A DNA stretch of 64,000 nucleotides from Meiothermus sp. (GCF_026004055.1 NZ_BPIJ01000001.1:1302001-1366000); one strand, 5' to 3'; shown: positions 47,152 to 59,204, counted from the stretch's first letter. Notes: generated from the sequence alone by a model not told the origin. Numbers and translations: made by a program.

Positions 47152-49371
47152 ATGGCGCTTATCGGAACAACCGGCCGCGGCCATGCCAGTGGACGCTCAC
47201 CGGCCTGGATAGCCGGCTTGGTCGCCCTGGTGAGCCTGTTGGTGCTGCCGTGGGGGCGCACCGACCGCAGCCTGATGGAGTTCGGCCAAAACTTGCTGGT
47301 TATAAACCAGGCCCCCGCCTTGGGAGGGCTGCTGCTGGCTATTGCTTTTGTCTTGACCGCGCTGAGCCTGCTCCATCTGCCGCTGGTGCAGCGCGGCTAT
47401 GCCCTGGTGGGGCTGGGGGGTGCGGGGTTCCTGGCCGGGGTGGGCTGGCTGGTCGCCACTTCGGTGCCGTTTGGAGTAGGCGCTTTACTTGCGCTGGCGG
47501 CGCTGGTGGTGATGGTGGGGATCGGGCTGAGCGAGTCGGGCATCATTCAAAATGACCCCTTCGTAACCAGCAGCATCCTGCTGTGTTCGCTGTTTGTGCT
47601 GCTGTTCATCGCCTACCCGCTCTTTACCGTGTTGCGCGAATCGGTGCTGGTCAAGGGGGTCTTCACCCTGAACAAGATTCAGAGCGTCCTGACCTCGCCT
47701 CTCTTCATCAGTATCGAAAACCCCTATACCGACCACTCCGAACAACGGCTGGTGAACCTGACCACCTTGGCATTGGGCCTCCTGGGGGCCGGGCTGGCGG
47801 CTCGCGGAGACTTTCGCGGGCCTCGAGTCCTGATCGGGCTGGGGGTGGGTTTGGTGCTGGGCTGGATTGCGGGAGCGGGAATTTTCGGCGGCGGGGCCTT
47901 CCCCACCAGCCTCTACCTGGCGCTGATCGTGGCCCCCATCACCACCGCCCTGGGGCTGGTCTTTGCGCTCTTAGAACAGCGCTCGAGGGCGGCCTGGGTG
48001 CGTCGCAGTCTGGCCGTGGTGAGCATGCTGCCCCTCATTACCCCACCTTTTGTATTTGCTTTTGCCCTCATCTACTGGCTGGGCCGCAGCGGCATCATCA
48101 CCAGTGACCTGCTGGGCCTGAAGACCAGCTTCCTGTTTGGTATCAACGGGGTGGCCATCGCTCAGATATTTGCCTTCACGCCGGTGGCCTTTCTGATTCT
48201 GCGTGGCTCGGTGCAAGGGCTCAACGCGGCCCTCGAGGAGGCCTCGGCCACCCTGCGAGCCCACCCCTGGCATACTTTCCGCAACGTCACCTGGCCGCTG
48301 TTGCGTCCCGGCCTGGCCGCAGCTTTTTTGCTCACCATCATCGAGTCGCTGGCCGACTTCGGCAACCCCATGCTGCTGGGCGGCGACCGCAACTTCCTAG
48401 CAACCGAGGTCTTCCTGGCCCTGACCGGACGCTACGACCCCAACGAGGCCGCCGTCTATGGCACGGTGCTGCTATGCTTGGTGCTGGCCATTTTTGGTCT
48501 GCAGCGGCTGTGGTTGGGCAACACCTCGTTCGTCACGGTCACCGGCAAACCGGGGGCGGGTAACTTCTCGCCCTTGCCAGTCTGGCTCGAGCGCACCCTG
48601 CAAACCATCCTGGGCCTGTGGGGGCTGGCGGTGGTGCTGTTGTACTTCTCGATTTTCTTTGGCTCTTTTGTGCAGATCTGGGGCATCAACAATAGCTTTA
48701 CCTTCAAGCACTACGTAGACCTGACCAACCTGGGCCTGCCGGTACTGCTCAAGACCGCCCAACTAGCCTTTATCAGTGCCATCATCGCTACCTTGGTGGG
48801 TTTCTTGATTGCCTACCTGGTCTCGAGGCAGCAGTTCTGGGGTCGGGGGCTGTTGGAGGTGGGTTCGATGCTCTCCTTTGCCACCCCCGGCACGGTGATG
48901 GGGGTGGCTTACATCCTGGCCTTTAACACCGGCCCCTGGCTACTCACCGGCACCGGCATCATCATCGTGCTGGCGCTGGTCTTTCGCAACATGCCGGCGG
49001 CGGTGCGGGGGGTCATCTCGGGTCTTTCGCAGATTGACAAGAGCCTCGAGGAAGCCTCCACCCTGCTGCGAGCTCCCTCCAGCACCACCCTGCGCCGGGT
49101 GCTGATACCCCTGCTCATCCCGCAGCTTCTGGCCGGAATGGTTTTTGCTTTTGTACGCGGCATGACCGCCATCAGCCAGATTATTTTCCTGATTAGCCCC
49201 GGAAATGCCCTTGCCACCGTGCTGATGCTGCGCTGGATCGAGCAGGGTGACCTGGGACGGGGTGCGGCCATGGCTACGGTGATGATTTTTGGGCTGCTCA
49301 CGGTCATCCTAATTCTGTTCGCTGTCTCGCGGCGGCTGGGGCGCGGTGCCTCGCTGGAAACCGCAGTGTGA
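47152..49371 (+). CDS. Iron(III)-type ABC transporter permease, two-domain, long form
   Basis: 739 aa. An N-terminal block of about 220 residues with extra hydrophobic segments precedes two permease domains. The EAA-type loops are EEASATLRAHPWHTFRNVTWP (near 365) and EEASTLLRAPSSTTLRRVLIP (near 640). About fifteen membrane segments in all. It is longer than ordinary FbpB (about 520 aa, as in the gene at 16139) because of the N-terminal block. AAGGAG stands 6 nt before the ATG. It works with the flanking binding protein and ATPase. Confidence 0.92.
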   Translation: MALIGTTGRGHASGRSPAWIAGLVALVSLLVLPWGRTDRSLMEFGQNLLVINQAPALGGLLLAIAFVLTALSLLHLPLVQRGYALVGLGGAGFLAGVGWLVATSVPFGVGALLALAALVVMVGIGLSESGIIQNDPFVTSSILLCSLFVLLFIAYPLFTVLRESVLVKGVFTLNKIQSVLTSPLFISIENPYTDHSEQRLVNLTTLALGLLGAGLAARGDFRGPRVLIGLGVGLVLGWIAGAGIFGGGAFPTSLYLALIVAPITTALGLVFALLEQRSRAAWVRRSLAVVSMLPLITPPFVFAFALIYWLGRSGIITSDLLGLKTSFLFGINGVAIAQIFAFTPVAFLILRGSVQGLNAALEEASATLRAHPWHTFRNVTWPLLRPGLAAAFLLTIIESLADFGNPMLLGGDRNFLATEVFLALTGRYDPNEAAVYGTVLLCLVLAIFGLQRLWLGNTSFVTVTGKPGAGNFSPLPVWLERTLQTILGLWGLAVVLLYFSIFFGSFVQIWGINNSFTFKHYVDLTNLGLPVLLKTAQLAFISAIIATLVGFLIAYLVSRQQFWGRGLLEVGSMLSFATPGTVMGVAYILAFNTGPWLLTGTGIIIVLALVFRNMPAAVRGVISGLSQIDKSLEEASTLLRAPSSTTLRRVLIPLLIPQLLAGMVFAFVRGMTAISQIIFLISPGNALATVLMLRWIEQGDLGRGAAMATVMIFGLLTVILILFAVSRRLGRGASLETAV

Positions 49372-49378
49372 GGTAACC

Positions 49379-50416
49379 ATGCAACAAGCGGTATCGGTCA
49401 AGCTCGAGGGCATCGTCAAGAAATTTGGCAAGGTTACGGCGGTCGAGAAGGTGGATCTGGAGTTACCGGCAGGGAAGCTTATCACCCTGCTGGGCCCTTC
49501 GGGCTGCGGCAAAACCACCATCCTGCGCATGGTGGCGGGCCTCGAGCGCCCCACCGAAGGGCGGATTCTCTTTGGCGGGGAAGACGTAACCCGGCTACCG
49601 GCTTATCTGCGCGACATCACCATGATGTTCCAAAGCTACGCCCTGTTCCCTCACATGAACGTGTACCAGAACATCGCCTACGGCCTTCAGGTGACCCGCC
49701 GCCCCCAGCAGGAAATCCGTGAGCGGGTTGCCGAGGTAGTACGGCAGGTGGGCCTGACGGGCCTCGAGGAGCGCCCGGTGGCGGCTCTCTCGGGGGGGCA
49801 GCAGCAGCGCGTGGCCCTGGCCCGCTCGCTGGTGATGCAGCCCCGGGTGCTGCTCTTCGACGAACCGCTTTCCAACCTCGATGCCAAGCTGCGCAAACGG
49901 GTGCGCGAGGAAATCCGCGACCTGCAACAACAGCTAGGCATCACCTCGCTCTACGTGACCCACGACCAAGAAGAGGCCATGGCCATCTCCGACCTGGTAG
50001 TACTCATGAACAAGGGGGTGATCGAGCAGCAAGGCGACCCCCGCACCCTCTATACCAAACCCAAGAGCCGTTTCGCCGCCGACTTCATCGGGCGGGCCAA
50101 CTTCCTCGAGGGGAAGTACCAGGGGGGCTATGTGGAGGTGGCCGGCTACCGCCAGTCTTACCAACAAGAGGGTATCTCGGGCAAGGTAACCGTGATGGTG
50201 CGCCCCGAAGCCCTACGGGTTTACCGCGAAGGTGAGGGCCTCGAGGGCACCATGCACCAGGTCTCCTTTCTGGGCTCCTCTACCGAGTTTAGCGTGGATA
50301 CCCCGGTAGGGCGGCTCGAGGGGGTGGTCGCCGGCGACGCCCCAGAACTTCCGGGCCGCGGCGAAAGGGTCAAGGTTCAGTTCGCGCCCCAGGGGATGTT
50401 CCTGCTGCCCGCCTGA
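49379..50416 (+). CDS. Iron(III)-type ABC transporter ATPase
   Basis: 345 aa from ATG 49379, GAGG 6 nt upstream. Walker A GPSGCGKTT, Q-loop MFQSYALFPHMN, signature LSGGQQQRVALARS, Walker B VLLFDEPLSNLDAK, H-loop THDQEEAM, and a C-terminal TOBE-like domain (EGLEGTMHQVSFLGSSTEF). It begins 7 nt after the permease stop and completes a binding protein-permease-ATPase operon. A longer frame start at 49346 would overlap the permease and is not needed. Confidence 0.94.
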   Translation: MQQAVSVKLEGIVKKFGKVTAVEKVDLELPAGKLITLLGPSGCGKTTILRMVAGLERPTEGRILFGGEDVTRLPAYLRDITMMFQSYALFPHMNVYQNIAYGLQVTRRPQQEIRERVAEVVRQVGLTGLEERPVAALSGGQQQRVALARSLVMQPRVLLFDEPLSNLDAKLRKRVREEIRDLQQQLGITSLYVTHDQEEAMAISDLVVLMNKGVIEQQGDPRTLYTKPKSRFAADFIGRANFLEGKYQGGYVEVAGYRQSYQQEGISGKVTVMVRPEALRVYREGEGLEGTMHQVSFLGSSTEFSVDTPVGRLEGVVAGDAPELPGRGERVKVQFAPQGMFLLPA

Positions 50417-50833
50417 GAGCGGCTTAAACGCATACCCGGCAACAGCAGCCTTTGCTGTGCCAGGCATTCGCAACAAGCACGAAGGCCATGAATCTGGCCG
50501 TAAGTAGGTAAAAGAACAACCCGCGCCCACGCCCGCCGGGAACTCCGGTGACATTAGCTTTGACCCTTTGGCAACCTAGAGCGCTCTTCGCAAATATTGA
50601 GCCATCGGGGACTAAGTGGTCTGGTAACAAAATACGCAGTATGGGGTTTAGCCTTCAGAACGCGCCGTGTCTCGTAAACCTGGGCCTTCGGTGCCTTGCC
50701 TGTACGGTCATGCAAAAAGCACCCCACCCCGCTTCGCCCCTTCCCTCCCCTACTGCGTAGGGGAGGCCAGGTGGGGTGGCTGACCTGGCCCTTCACCCAG
50801 CGGATTGGGGGCCTTGCCTGATACCCTCCCCCA

Positions 50834-50957
50834 CCCTCCCTACGCGGTAGGGAGGGCGTTTTTAGGCCATCTCGGGGGCCGAAGTGGGATGGAATCTCTA
50901 CATCGATGTATTCGGTGTGCGGTACATAACTTCGGAAATTTAGTTACCAGACCACTA
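50834..50957 (+). repeat. 124-bp dispersed repeat, copy 1
   Basis: It begins with a terminator-like hairpin (CCCTCCCTA, CGCGG loop region, TAGGGAGGGC, GTTTTT) and ends in AGTTACCAGACCACTA. It is identical to 58573-58696 except at three positions that I can see. Confidence 0.93.
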
Positions 50958-50963
50958 AGAATC

Positions 50964-51020
50964 TTTTGTCCTGGACAGAACAGTGGCTGCCGGGATGGGC
51001 GGCCACGTCTGTGAAGAGCG
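50964..51020 (+). repeat. Inverted element, short copy (left flank)
   Basis: This 57-bp sequence starts TTTTGTCCTGGACAGAACAG and ends GTCTGTGAAGAGCG. The two ends recur, reverse-complemented, at 55193-55216 and 55313-55339, where about 96 extra bp separate them. Here the inner GTGGCTGCC and GGCGGCCAC face each other over a 6-nt gap. Confidence 0.85.
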
Positions 51021-51110
51021 GCAAGCTGTCGGGGCAACCAAAGTGGAACGGAATTGACCCCACGGGATGCCGATCTGACGCAACACCCCGTGGGGAGATT
51101 AGGTTTGGAG

Positions 51111-53180
51111 CTAGTTTTTCTCGGCAGCGCCTATATCGCAGCTACCGTTCTGTGGGCGGCTTACCCCGCGGGCATCGGCGGCCACCGCATTGCCGTTCAA
51201 GTCCACGCAGTTCGCGGCGGGAATCTTGTCCAGTACCGGGCTACCCGGGTTCGGCAGGTGGGTCTGTACCGGGCCGCCGTTGTTCGCCAAGGCGCCCAGG
51301 CTGGGGTCTTGGTTGAGGATGTCGGTGCTGTCGCGGGTGAAGGAGCAGTCCGCGTTGCTCTTGATGAGGTTGTACCCGCTGCTTGTAAGGCTCCCCTCGC
51401 ACTCCGGCCCGGTGCCGCCGGTAGCGGTGTTGCCGGCCAGGATGACCCCTTTGAGCTTGACGGTTCCATCCGCCCTCAGGCCGCCTCCCCGAGGCGCGGT
51501 GTTGCCGGTGATGGTCGAGAAAGCCACGTTCAGGGTGCCACTGTTATAAATCCCCCCACCGCCGTAAGAATCCGTTGTGCTGTTCCCGCTCACCGTCACG
51601 TTGGTGAGGGTGGCGGTGCCGGAGTTGTGGATACCGCCGCCTTGGTTCCCACTTACGGTCGTGTTGGTGAGAATAGCGGTGCCTGTGTTGTCAACACCCA
51701 TCCCTATGTTTCCGCTCACAGTTACATTGAAAAGGGTGAGGGTAGCGCCGCCAAAGGAAAAGTCAAAGCTATAAATGCCCGTACCTCCGTTGCCGCTTAC
51801 GGTCACGTTGGTGAGGGTGGCGGTGCTGCCCCAGTTTTCAACACCTGCACCTCCATTCCAGCTAACAATTGCGTTGGTGAGGGTGAGGATAGCGCCGCCC
51901 CAACCACCACTGCGAACGCCCACACCCCCGTTCTCGCTTACGATCACGTTGGTGAGAGTTAGTCTAGATACAGTTGCATTGTAAATTCCAACATCTCTAT
52001 TCCTGTAGACAATCACGTTTGTAAGGGTAGTGCTGCCTCCATTATCAAGGCCACTTCCATTGTTTCGTAAGACCATATTCCTTAGGGTAAGAGTTCCGCG
52101 ATAGTTTGATACAGCCGTGTTGCTGTTTTGGCCAGTTAGATTTTCCAAAACAACGGTTTTGCCAGGGTATACCTCGATCAACCCCGTGAAGTTGTTGCCG
52201 TCCAGGATGGTGGTATCGCGATCCGCCCCGCGAAGGGTGATGTTGCTATTGAGATCCAGGTCGTCGCTCTGCTCGTCCACGCTGCTGGTGCGGGTGAGGG
52301 TGTAGGTGCCCGCCGGGAGGTTGATGATTACCGGCGCAGAGAGGGCGTTGGCCTCCATCACCGCTGCCCGCAAGGAGCAGTTGCCGTTTGCGTCGGCGCA
52401 GGTACCGTTGCCGGGGTCGGCGTCAATGGTGTCGGCGGTGGTGTTGACGTTGAAGACAGTAGCCTGGTTCACTACCAGGGTCAGGGTAGCGGTAGGCTGG
52501 ATGCTTCCCGAGGCTGCTTTCAGGGTGAGGGTGTGCTGGCCCACGGGGGTGGCCGCGGTGGTGGCGATGGTTAGATTTTGCTGAAGGTTGCTGCTCCCCA
52601 CAGTGAGGCTGGTAGGCGATACCGTTACGCCGACCGGGGGGTTCACCAGGCTCAGGGTTACCTCGCCACTGAAGCCGTTTTGGGGGGTAAGGGTCAGTTG
52701 GGTGGTTTTGCTTTCGCCCTGGGTGGCGGTCAGGCTGGTGGGGTTGAGGGAGATGGTGAAGCTCGGCCCGCTCTGAACGGTTAGGGTCAGGTTGGCTTCT
52801 TGGGTCTTGCCGCCGCCTGTGGCACGAACCTTGAGGTTGTAGGTGTTGGGGGCAACGCCCGTACCAACGCTCACCGTCAGGTCTTGGTTTACAGAGTTGC
52901 TGCCCGTAACGTTCACGCTGGCCGGAGAAAGAGTGATCCCCGAGACTGTAGCCCCGCTGCTGTTTACCAGGCTCAGGCTAACCGCGCCGGTAAAGCCGTT
53001 CTGGGGTGTTACGGTAATCAGTGTGGTGGCAGAACCACCGGGCGCCGCGGTGAGGCTGGCGCTGCTGAGGCTAATGCCAAAACCAGCCGTGGCGCCGCCG
53101 CCTGTGCCCCCGCCCGGATCCCCGCAAGCAGCTAAAAAAACCAGTAACGTACCCAATAGCGAAAGATTCCCAAACTTCAT
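51111..53180 (-). CDS. Surface lipoprotein with Ig-like repeats and a right-handed beta helix
   Basis: 689 aa from ATG 53180 (AAGGAGG upstream); an in-frame start 90 bp earlier lacks signal-peptide logic. A lipoprotein signal ends in the lipobox LAAC-GD. Two or three Ig-like beta-sandwich repeats follow (each containing VTPQNGFTGAVSLSLVN or LTPQNGFSGEVTLSLVN). Next comes the CSLRAAVMEANA motif (the CSLREA-type leader of polymorphic surface proteins), then about a dozen parallel beta-helix turns of TLTNVTVSGNxGxGI. The C-terminal QDPSLGALANNGGPVQTHLPNPGSPVLD is the choice-of-anchor Q type end. Function is probably adhesion or carbohydrate binding; no catalytic residues are recognised. The turn repeats make it prone to length variation. 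Confidence 0.88.
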   Translation of the reverse strand: MKFGNLSLLGTLLVFLAACGDPGGGTGGGATAGFGISLSSASLTAAPGGSATTLITVTPQNGFTGAVSLSLVNSSGATVSGITLSPASVNVTGSNSVNQDLTVSVGTGVAPNTYNLKVRATGGGKTQEANLTLTVQSGPSFTISLNPTSLTATQGESKTTQLTLTPQNGFSGEVTLSLVNPPVGVTVSPTSLTVGSSNLQQNLTIATTAATPVGQHTLTLKAASGSIQPTATLTLVVNQATVFNVNTTADTIDADPGNGTCADANGNCSLRAAVMEANALSAPVIINLPAGTYTLTRTSSVDEQSDDLDLNSNITLRGADRDTTILDGNNFTGLIEVYPGKTVVLENLTGQNSNTAVSNYRGTLTLRNMVLRNNGSGLDNGGSTTLTNVIVYRNRDVGIYNATVSRLTLTNVIVSENGGVGVRSGGWGGAILTLTNAIVSWNGGAGVENWGSTATLTNVTVSGNGGTGIYSFDFSFGGATLTLFNVTVSGNIGMGVDNTGTAILTNTTVSGNQGGGIHNSGTATLTNVTVSGNSTTDSYGGGGIYNSGTLNVAFSTITGNTAPRGGGLRADGTVKLKGVILAGNTATGGTGPECEGSLTSSGYNLIKSNADCSFTRDSTDILNQDPSLGALANNGGPVQTHLPNPGSPVLDKIPAANCVDLNGNAVAADARGVSRPQNGSCDIGAAEKN

Positions 53181-53512
53181 GTGATCGGCCTCCTTATGTG
53201 GCGCATGCTTTGTTTGTGTGCATTTTTCCGGTTTCGAGGGCATAGAATGGATTTTGATTTCGAATATCATCCTCCTAGAAAAGTTTCTATGGCTCGAGTC
53301 TGAGTGAGTATAGCATGAATTTTTTCTTATACTAGCGATATTCCATATGTAGGTTTATTATTTATACCTAGTATATTTTTTACTTTGGTTTTGTGAAGTA
53401 CTGCTTATGTTCTGATTGTGCTGCCCTCCCTTAAGCAACGCTCAATCCCAATCCCAAGATTTCTTTAGGCTTCGCTCAAGCAGGGCCAGGGGCCGCCGCC
53501 TAGCCTGAAGAC
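53181..53512. other. AT-rich divergent intergenic region
   Basis: 332 bp between the lipoprotein and the protease, clearly AT-richer than the flanks (about 53290-53420). Minus-strand TATACT near 53309-53314 is a possible -10 for the lipoprotein. TAGCCT ending 6 nt before the protease ATG suggests a leaderless start. No other feature is seen. Confidence 0.4.
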
Positions 53513-55186
53513 ATGATGCTCCGTTTTCTAATCGCCCTGTTATGGCTCATCCCGCTGGCATCCATTTCTCTGGCCCAGTCGCGCACGGTAGAGGTGATTG
53601 TGGAGCTGGAAGGGCCTCAGCTACCCCGTGGGCAAGCCCGGGCCGAGTTGATGCGCCTGCTCAAGGCCCATCTCGGCCAGATGCAGGGCCGTCTCAAAAT
53701 TAAGGCGGCCGAGGGGTTCTGGGCCAGCCAGAGTTTTCTGGTGCGCCTGCCCGAGTCGCAGGTAGGGCGGCTGTTGCAGGTACCGGGGGTGCGGCGGGTG
53801 TATGCCAACCGGGCGGTGCGCATAGCCCAGCCGGTGGCCTCGGCCCTTTCGACTCCGGTCAACAGTGGCAGCAACTGGGCTCTGGAGCGCATCGGGGCGC
53901 CGGCCCTGTGGGCCAGTGGCCTGCGCGGCCAGGGGATTCGCATTGGGCATCTGGACACCGGCGTGGACGCCGCTCACCCCGACCTGCGGGGCAAAATCGC
54001 CGCGTTTGCCGTGGTCAGCGCCGATGGCACCCCCCGCCCCAGCGAGCCCTACGACTCCTCGCTCCACGGAACCCATACCGCCGGGCTCCTGGTGGGTAAC
54101 AACGTGGGGGTGGCCCCCGAGGCCCGCCTGGTTTCGGCGCTAGTGCTGCCTGATGGCTACGGCACCCTGGCGCAGGTGTTGGGTGGGCTGGACTGGGTGC
54201 TCGAGCAAAACGTGCAGGTGGTCTCGATGTCGCTGGGGCTGGAAGGCACCTGGACAGAGTTTGCTGCGGTTATTGAACGCATGAAACAACTGGGGGTGCT
54301 ACCCGTGTTTGCCATCGGGAACTCCGCCAGCAGCACCGCCTCACCGGGCAACATGCCGGATGTACTGGGCATTGGGGCCACCGACCCTTCCAACCGCGTA
54401 GCAGGCTTTAGCAGCCGGGGCGAGGTACGCTGGGGGGCGCCTTACCACGTGGTGCTGAACAAACCCGACCTGGTCGCTCCGGGCGTGGAGGTACTCTCGA
54501 CCATTCCCGGCGGGCGTTATATGGCCATGAGCGGCACTTCGGTGAGCACCGCCTTAGCCGCCGGCAGCGCTGCCTTACTGATGTCGGGGGGCTTCAAAGC
54601 CGAGCAAGTGCGCCAAGCTCTGCTCAGCTCGGCGCAAAACCTCGAGCTAGCCGGCAGTGGGCGGGGACTCCTTCGCCTGGGCGAAGCCCTGGCCCTACTA
54701 CGCCCCAGACAACCGGACTCCGTGCAAACCGCGCAGCCCACCCCACCACCTTCCCAGACCAGCCCACCCCCTACCAGCAATCCACAACCAGGGGAGAAAA
54801 CCGCCTTGCTGATCCTCGAGACCACCGGCATAGATGGAGCCAAGCAGGCCCTGGAGGGCCTGGGCTTTCGCCTCGAGGTGATGCAGATCAAACCCGAACA
54901 GCGCCCCGGCCCCGACAAGATCGATGATTTTGCCCTGGTGGTCTGGATGTTGCCCCCCAACTGGAGCGACCACTGGCCCGAGCCCCAGCGCAAAATGCTG
55001 CGGGCCTATGTGGAGCAAGGCGGACGGCTGATGCTCGTCAGCCACAACCAGGGCCAGCGCCCGGTGGCCGAGTCCAGCGCTTACGGTAAGGGCAAGGCCA
55101 GCTTCGTGAGCGGCGACCTAAGCAGCCTGAGCCCGGAGCGGCGGGCCCAGGTTTTCCAGGGCGTGATCCAGCAGTTGATGCGCTAA
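53513..55186 (+). CDS. Secreted subtilisin-like serine protease (S8) with C-terminal domain
   Basis: 557 aa. Signal peptide (MMLRFLIALLWLIPLASISLAQ), an inhibitor-like propeptide (about 24-105, with FLVRLPESQVGRLLQVPGVRRVYAN), then the catalytic domain: Asp in IGHLDTGVDAAHPDL, His in LHGTHTAGLLVG, oxyanion Asn in FAIGNSAS and Ser in MSGTSVSTALAAG. A Pro/Thr-rich linker (about 400-430) leads to a C-terminal domain of about 130 residues that resembles a GATase1-like or ThuA-like fold (ALLILETTGIDGAKQALEGLGF, LMLVSHNQGQRP). Secreted to the envelope or outside; substrate unknown. It is divergent from the beta-helix lipoprotein. Confidence 0.92.
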   Translation: MMLRFLIALLWLIPLASISLAQSRTVEVIVELEGPQLPRGQARAELMRLLKAHLGQMQGRLKIKAAEGFWASQSFLVRLPESQVGRLLQVPGVRRVYANRAVRIAQPVASALSTPVNSGSNWALERIGAPALWASGLRGQGIRIGHLDTGVDAAHPDLRGKIAAFAVVSADGTPRPSEPYDSSLHGTHTAGLLVGNNVGVAPEARLVSALVLPDGYGTLAQVLGGLDWVLEQNVQVVSMSLGLEGTWTEFAAVIERMKQLGVLPVFAIGNSASSTASPGNMPDVLGIGATDPSNRVAGFSSRGEVRWGAPYHVVLNKPDLVAPGVEVLSTIPGGRYMAMSGTSVSTALAAGSAALLMSGGFKAEQVRQALLSSAQNLELAGSGRGLLRLGEALALLRPRQPDSVQTAQPTPPPSQTSPPPTSNPQPGEKTALLILETTGIDGAKQALEGLGFRLEVMQIKPEQRPGPDKIDDFALVVWMLPPNWSDHWPEPQRKMLRAYVEQGGRLMLVSHNQGQRPVAESSAYGKGKASFVSGDLSSLSPERRAQVFQGVIQQLMR

Positions 55187-55192
55187 TTATCG

Positions 55193-55339
55193 CGCTCTTC
55201 ACAGACGTGGCCGCCCACGAAAACGAGAAAGGACAAGCAGACGTGCCTCACCTCGGTGAGGCACGCTTGTCTGCGTTGCGTCTAGGCCCAGACGCATGTT
55301 TTCGAGTTTCCAGGCGGCCACTGTTCTGTCCAGGACAAA
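55193..55339 (-). repeat. Inverted element, long copy (right flank)
   Basis: Both ends match the element at 50964-51020 in reverse complement. The middle adds about 96 bp with a strong imperfect hairpin (GTGCCTCACC with GGTGAGGCAC, extended by GACAAGC/GCTTGTC) and a second one (GCGTCT/AGACGC). Inner ends GTGGCCGCC and GGCGGCCAC are themselves complementary. It starts 7 nt after the protease stop and could also serve as its terminator. Confidence 0.85.
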
Positions 55340-55381
55340 GCTTTCTCGAAGTTGAAAGGCTCATAGTATGTGAAGAGCACT

Positions 55382-58232
<2,851 letters not shown>

Positions 58233-58234
<2 letters not shown>

Positions 58235-58275
58235 GGGGTCTCCTCTCTTCGTCATGCGAAGAAACTTGACCCCAT
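58233..58275 (-). promoter_or_regulatory. Start-codon-occluding helix downstream of the glycine riboswitch
   Basis: On the minus strand ATGGGGTC (58268-58275) begins at the end of aptamer 2 and is perfectly complementary to GACCCCAT (58233-58240), which contains the first two bases of the gcvP ATG. Pairing would hide the start codon and part of the region behind the SD. The upstream partner overlaps the 3' side of aptamer 2, so glycine binding could compete with it. Confidence 0.6.
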
Positions 58276-58412
58276 CTGTCCTTTTGCCTGAGAGTGTTAT
58301 CCCGTCGGCGGGCGCAGAGCGCCTCTCTCCAGATTGGGCCGCTGTGGTTCTTTTGCCTGAGAGATTCCGGGGCGGTTGCTCCTTCGGCGTGGGTCAGGCC
58401 CATCTCTCCCAT
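58272..58412 (-). ncRNA. Tandem glycine riboswitch
   Basis: Read on the minus strand, two aptamers follow each other. The first has GGAGAGATGGGCC, CGCCGAAGGAGCAACC and TCTCAGGCAAAAGAACC (58345-58412). The second has GGAGAGAGGCGC, GCCGACGGGATAAC and TCTCAGGCAAAAGGACAG (58272-58333), with a short linker. This is the classical paired glycine sensor, usually an ON switch for gcv genes. Confidence 0.93.
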
Positions 58413-58440
58413 CAGCGGCCTGTTGCTTTTTCCAGTGCCA

Positions 58441-58754
58441 TAATAGCCCATGCAAACCTGGGCCTGAAAGTGTCAAGTGTACAGTTTCAGGGGTTACGGG
58501 CCTGGCTGCTAGTACACAGTCGTAAAGATACCCATACACTCCAACAAATTCCAAAGAGGATAGCCCTTAAGCCCCTCCCTACGCGGTAGGGAGGGCGTTT
58601 TTAGACCATCTCGGGGGCCGAAGTGGGATGGAATCTCTACAACGATGTATTCGGTGTGCGGTACAAAACTTCGGAAATTTAGTTACCAGACCACTAGCAA
58701 CTATTGCACCCGTTGAACGTTAGCCCTTAACAGCGCACCAGGCGTTCGAAAGAG
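58441..58754. other. Gap between gcvH and the glycine riboswitch
   Basis: About 310 bp holding the 124-bp repeat copy at 58573-58696. The AT-rich part at about 58465-58560 may carry the gcvP promoter (for example TTGACA-like GTGTCAAG region and TACACTTGACAC on the minus strand near 58470). No gene is seen. Confidence 0.4.
58573..58696 (+). repeat. 124-bp dispersed repeat, copy 2
   Basis: Same length and nearly identical to 50834-50957 (differences: GACC for GGCC, ACAACG for ACATCG, TACAAA for TACATA). Its terminator-like hairpin points rightward, against the direction of both neighbouring genes. Confidence 0.93.
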
Positions 58755-59135
58755 TCACTGGCTTTCCGCTACGGCCTGATAATCCGCCGCCGACAAAAGC
58801 CCGGCCACATCGGCAGGATTCACCTTCATCTTGAACAACCAGCCTTCCCCATAGGGCGACTGGTTGATCAACTCCGGTTTATCGCTTAATGCGCTGTTGA
58901 CCTCGAGAATCTCGCCCGCCACCGGCGCATAAATGTCCGACGCGGTCTTAACCGACTCCACCACCGCCACCGCCGCGCCCGCCTCTACGGTTTTGCCCAC
59001 CTGCGGCAGCTCCACAAACACCACATCGCCCAGCGCATCCTGGGCAAAATCGGTGATGCCTACCACGGCGGTGTCGCCCTCGAGGCGAACCCACTCGTGC
59101 GACTTGGTGTACTTGAGCTCGGAAGGGTAGTTCAT
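58755..59135 (-). CDS. gcvH: Glycine cleavage system H protein
   Basis: 126 aa, normal length. The lipoyl-lysine is in [19 protein letters not shown] (about residue 63). The start [42 protein letters not shown] is typical. It carries the aminomethyl group between GcvP and GcvT. It follows gcvT by 69 nt on the same strand and is presumably co-transcribed with it. Confidence 0.97.
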   Translation of the reverse strand: MNYPSELKYTKSHEWVRLEGDTAVVGITDFAQDALGDVVFVELPQVGKTVEAGAAVAVVESVKTASDIYAPVAGEILEVNSALSDKPELINQSPYGEGWLFKMKVNPADVAGLLSAADYQAVAESQ

Positions 59136-59204
59136 GCTGTCACCTCGGCAGTCAGTTTATTGCCAAACACCGCACTTGGCACAGGGGCATGGTGCTTGGG
59201 GCTT

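Larger units (their letters stand above)
50417..51110. other. Gene-free stretch made of small repeat elements
   Basis: Between two convergent operons lie about 690 bp without a gene. AGTGGTCTGGTAAC at 50615-50628 and its complement at 50943-50956 bound a 342-bp unit. This encloses a GC-rich hairpin (CCTCCCCTA with TAGGGGAGG, about 50744-50767) whose minus-strand side runs into TTTTTGC, and a second hairpin CCCTCCCTA/TAGGGAGGG (50834-50855) followed by GTTTTT on the plus strand. A 57-bp inverted element follows at 50964-51020. Confidence 0.6.
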
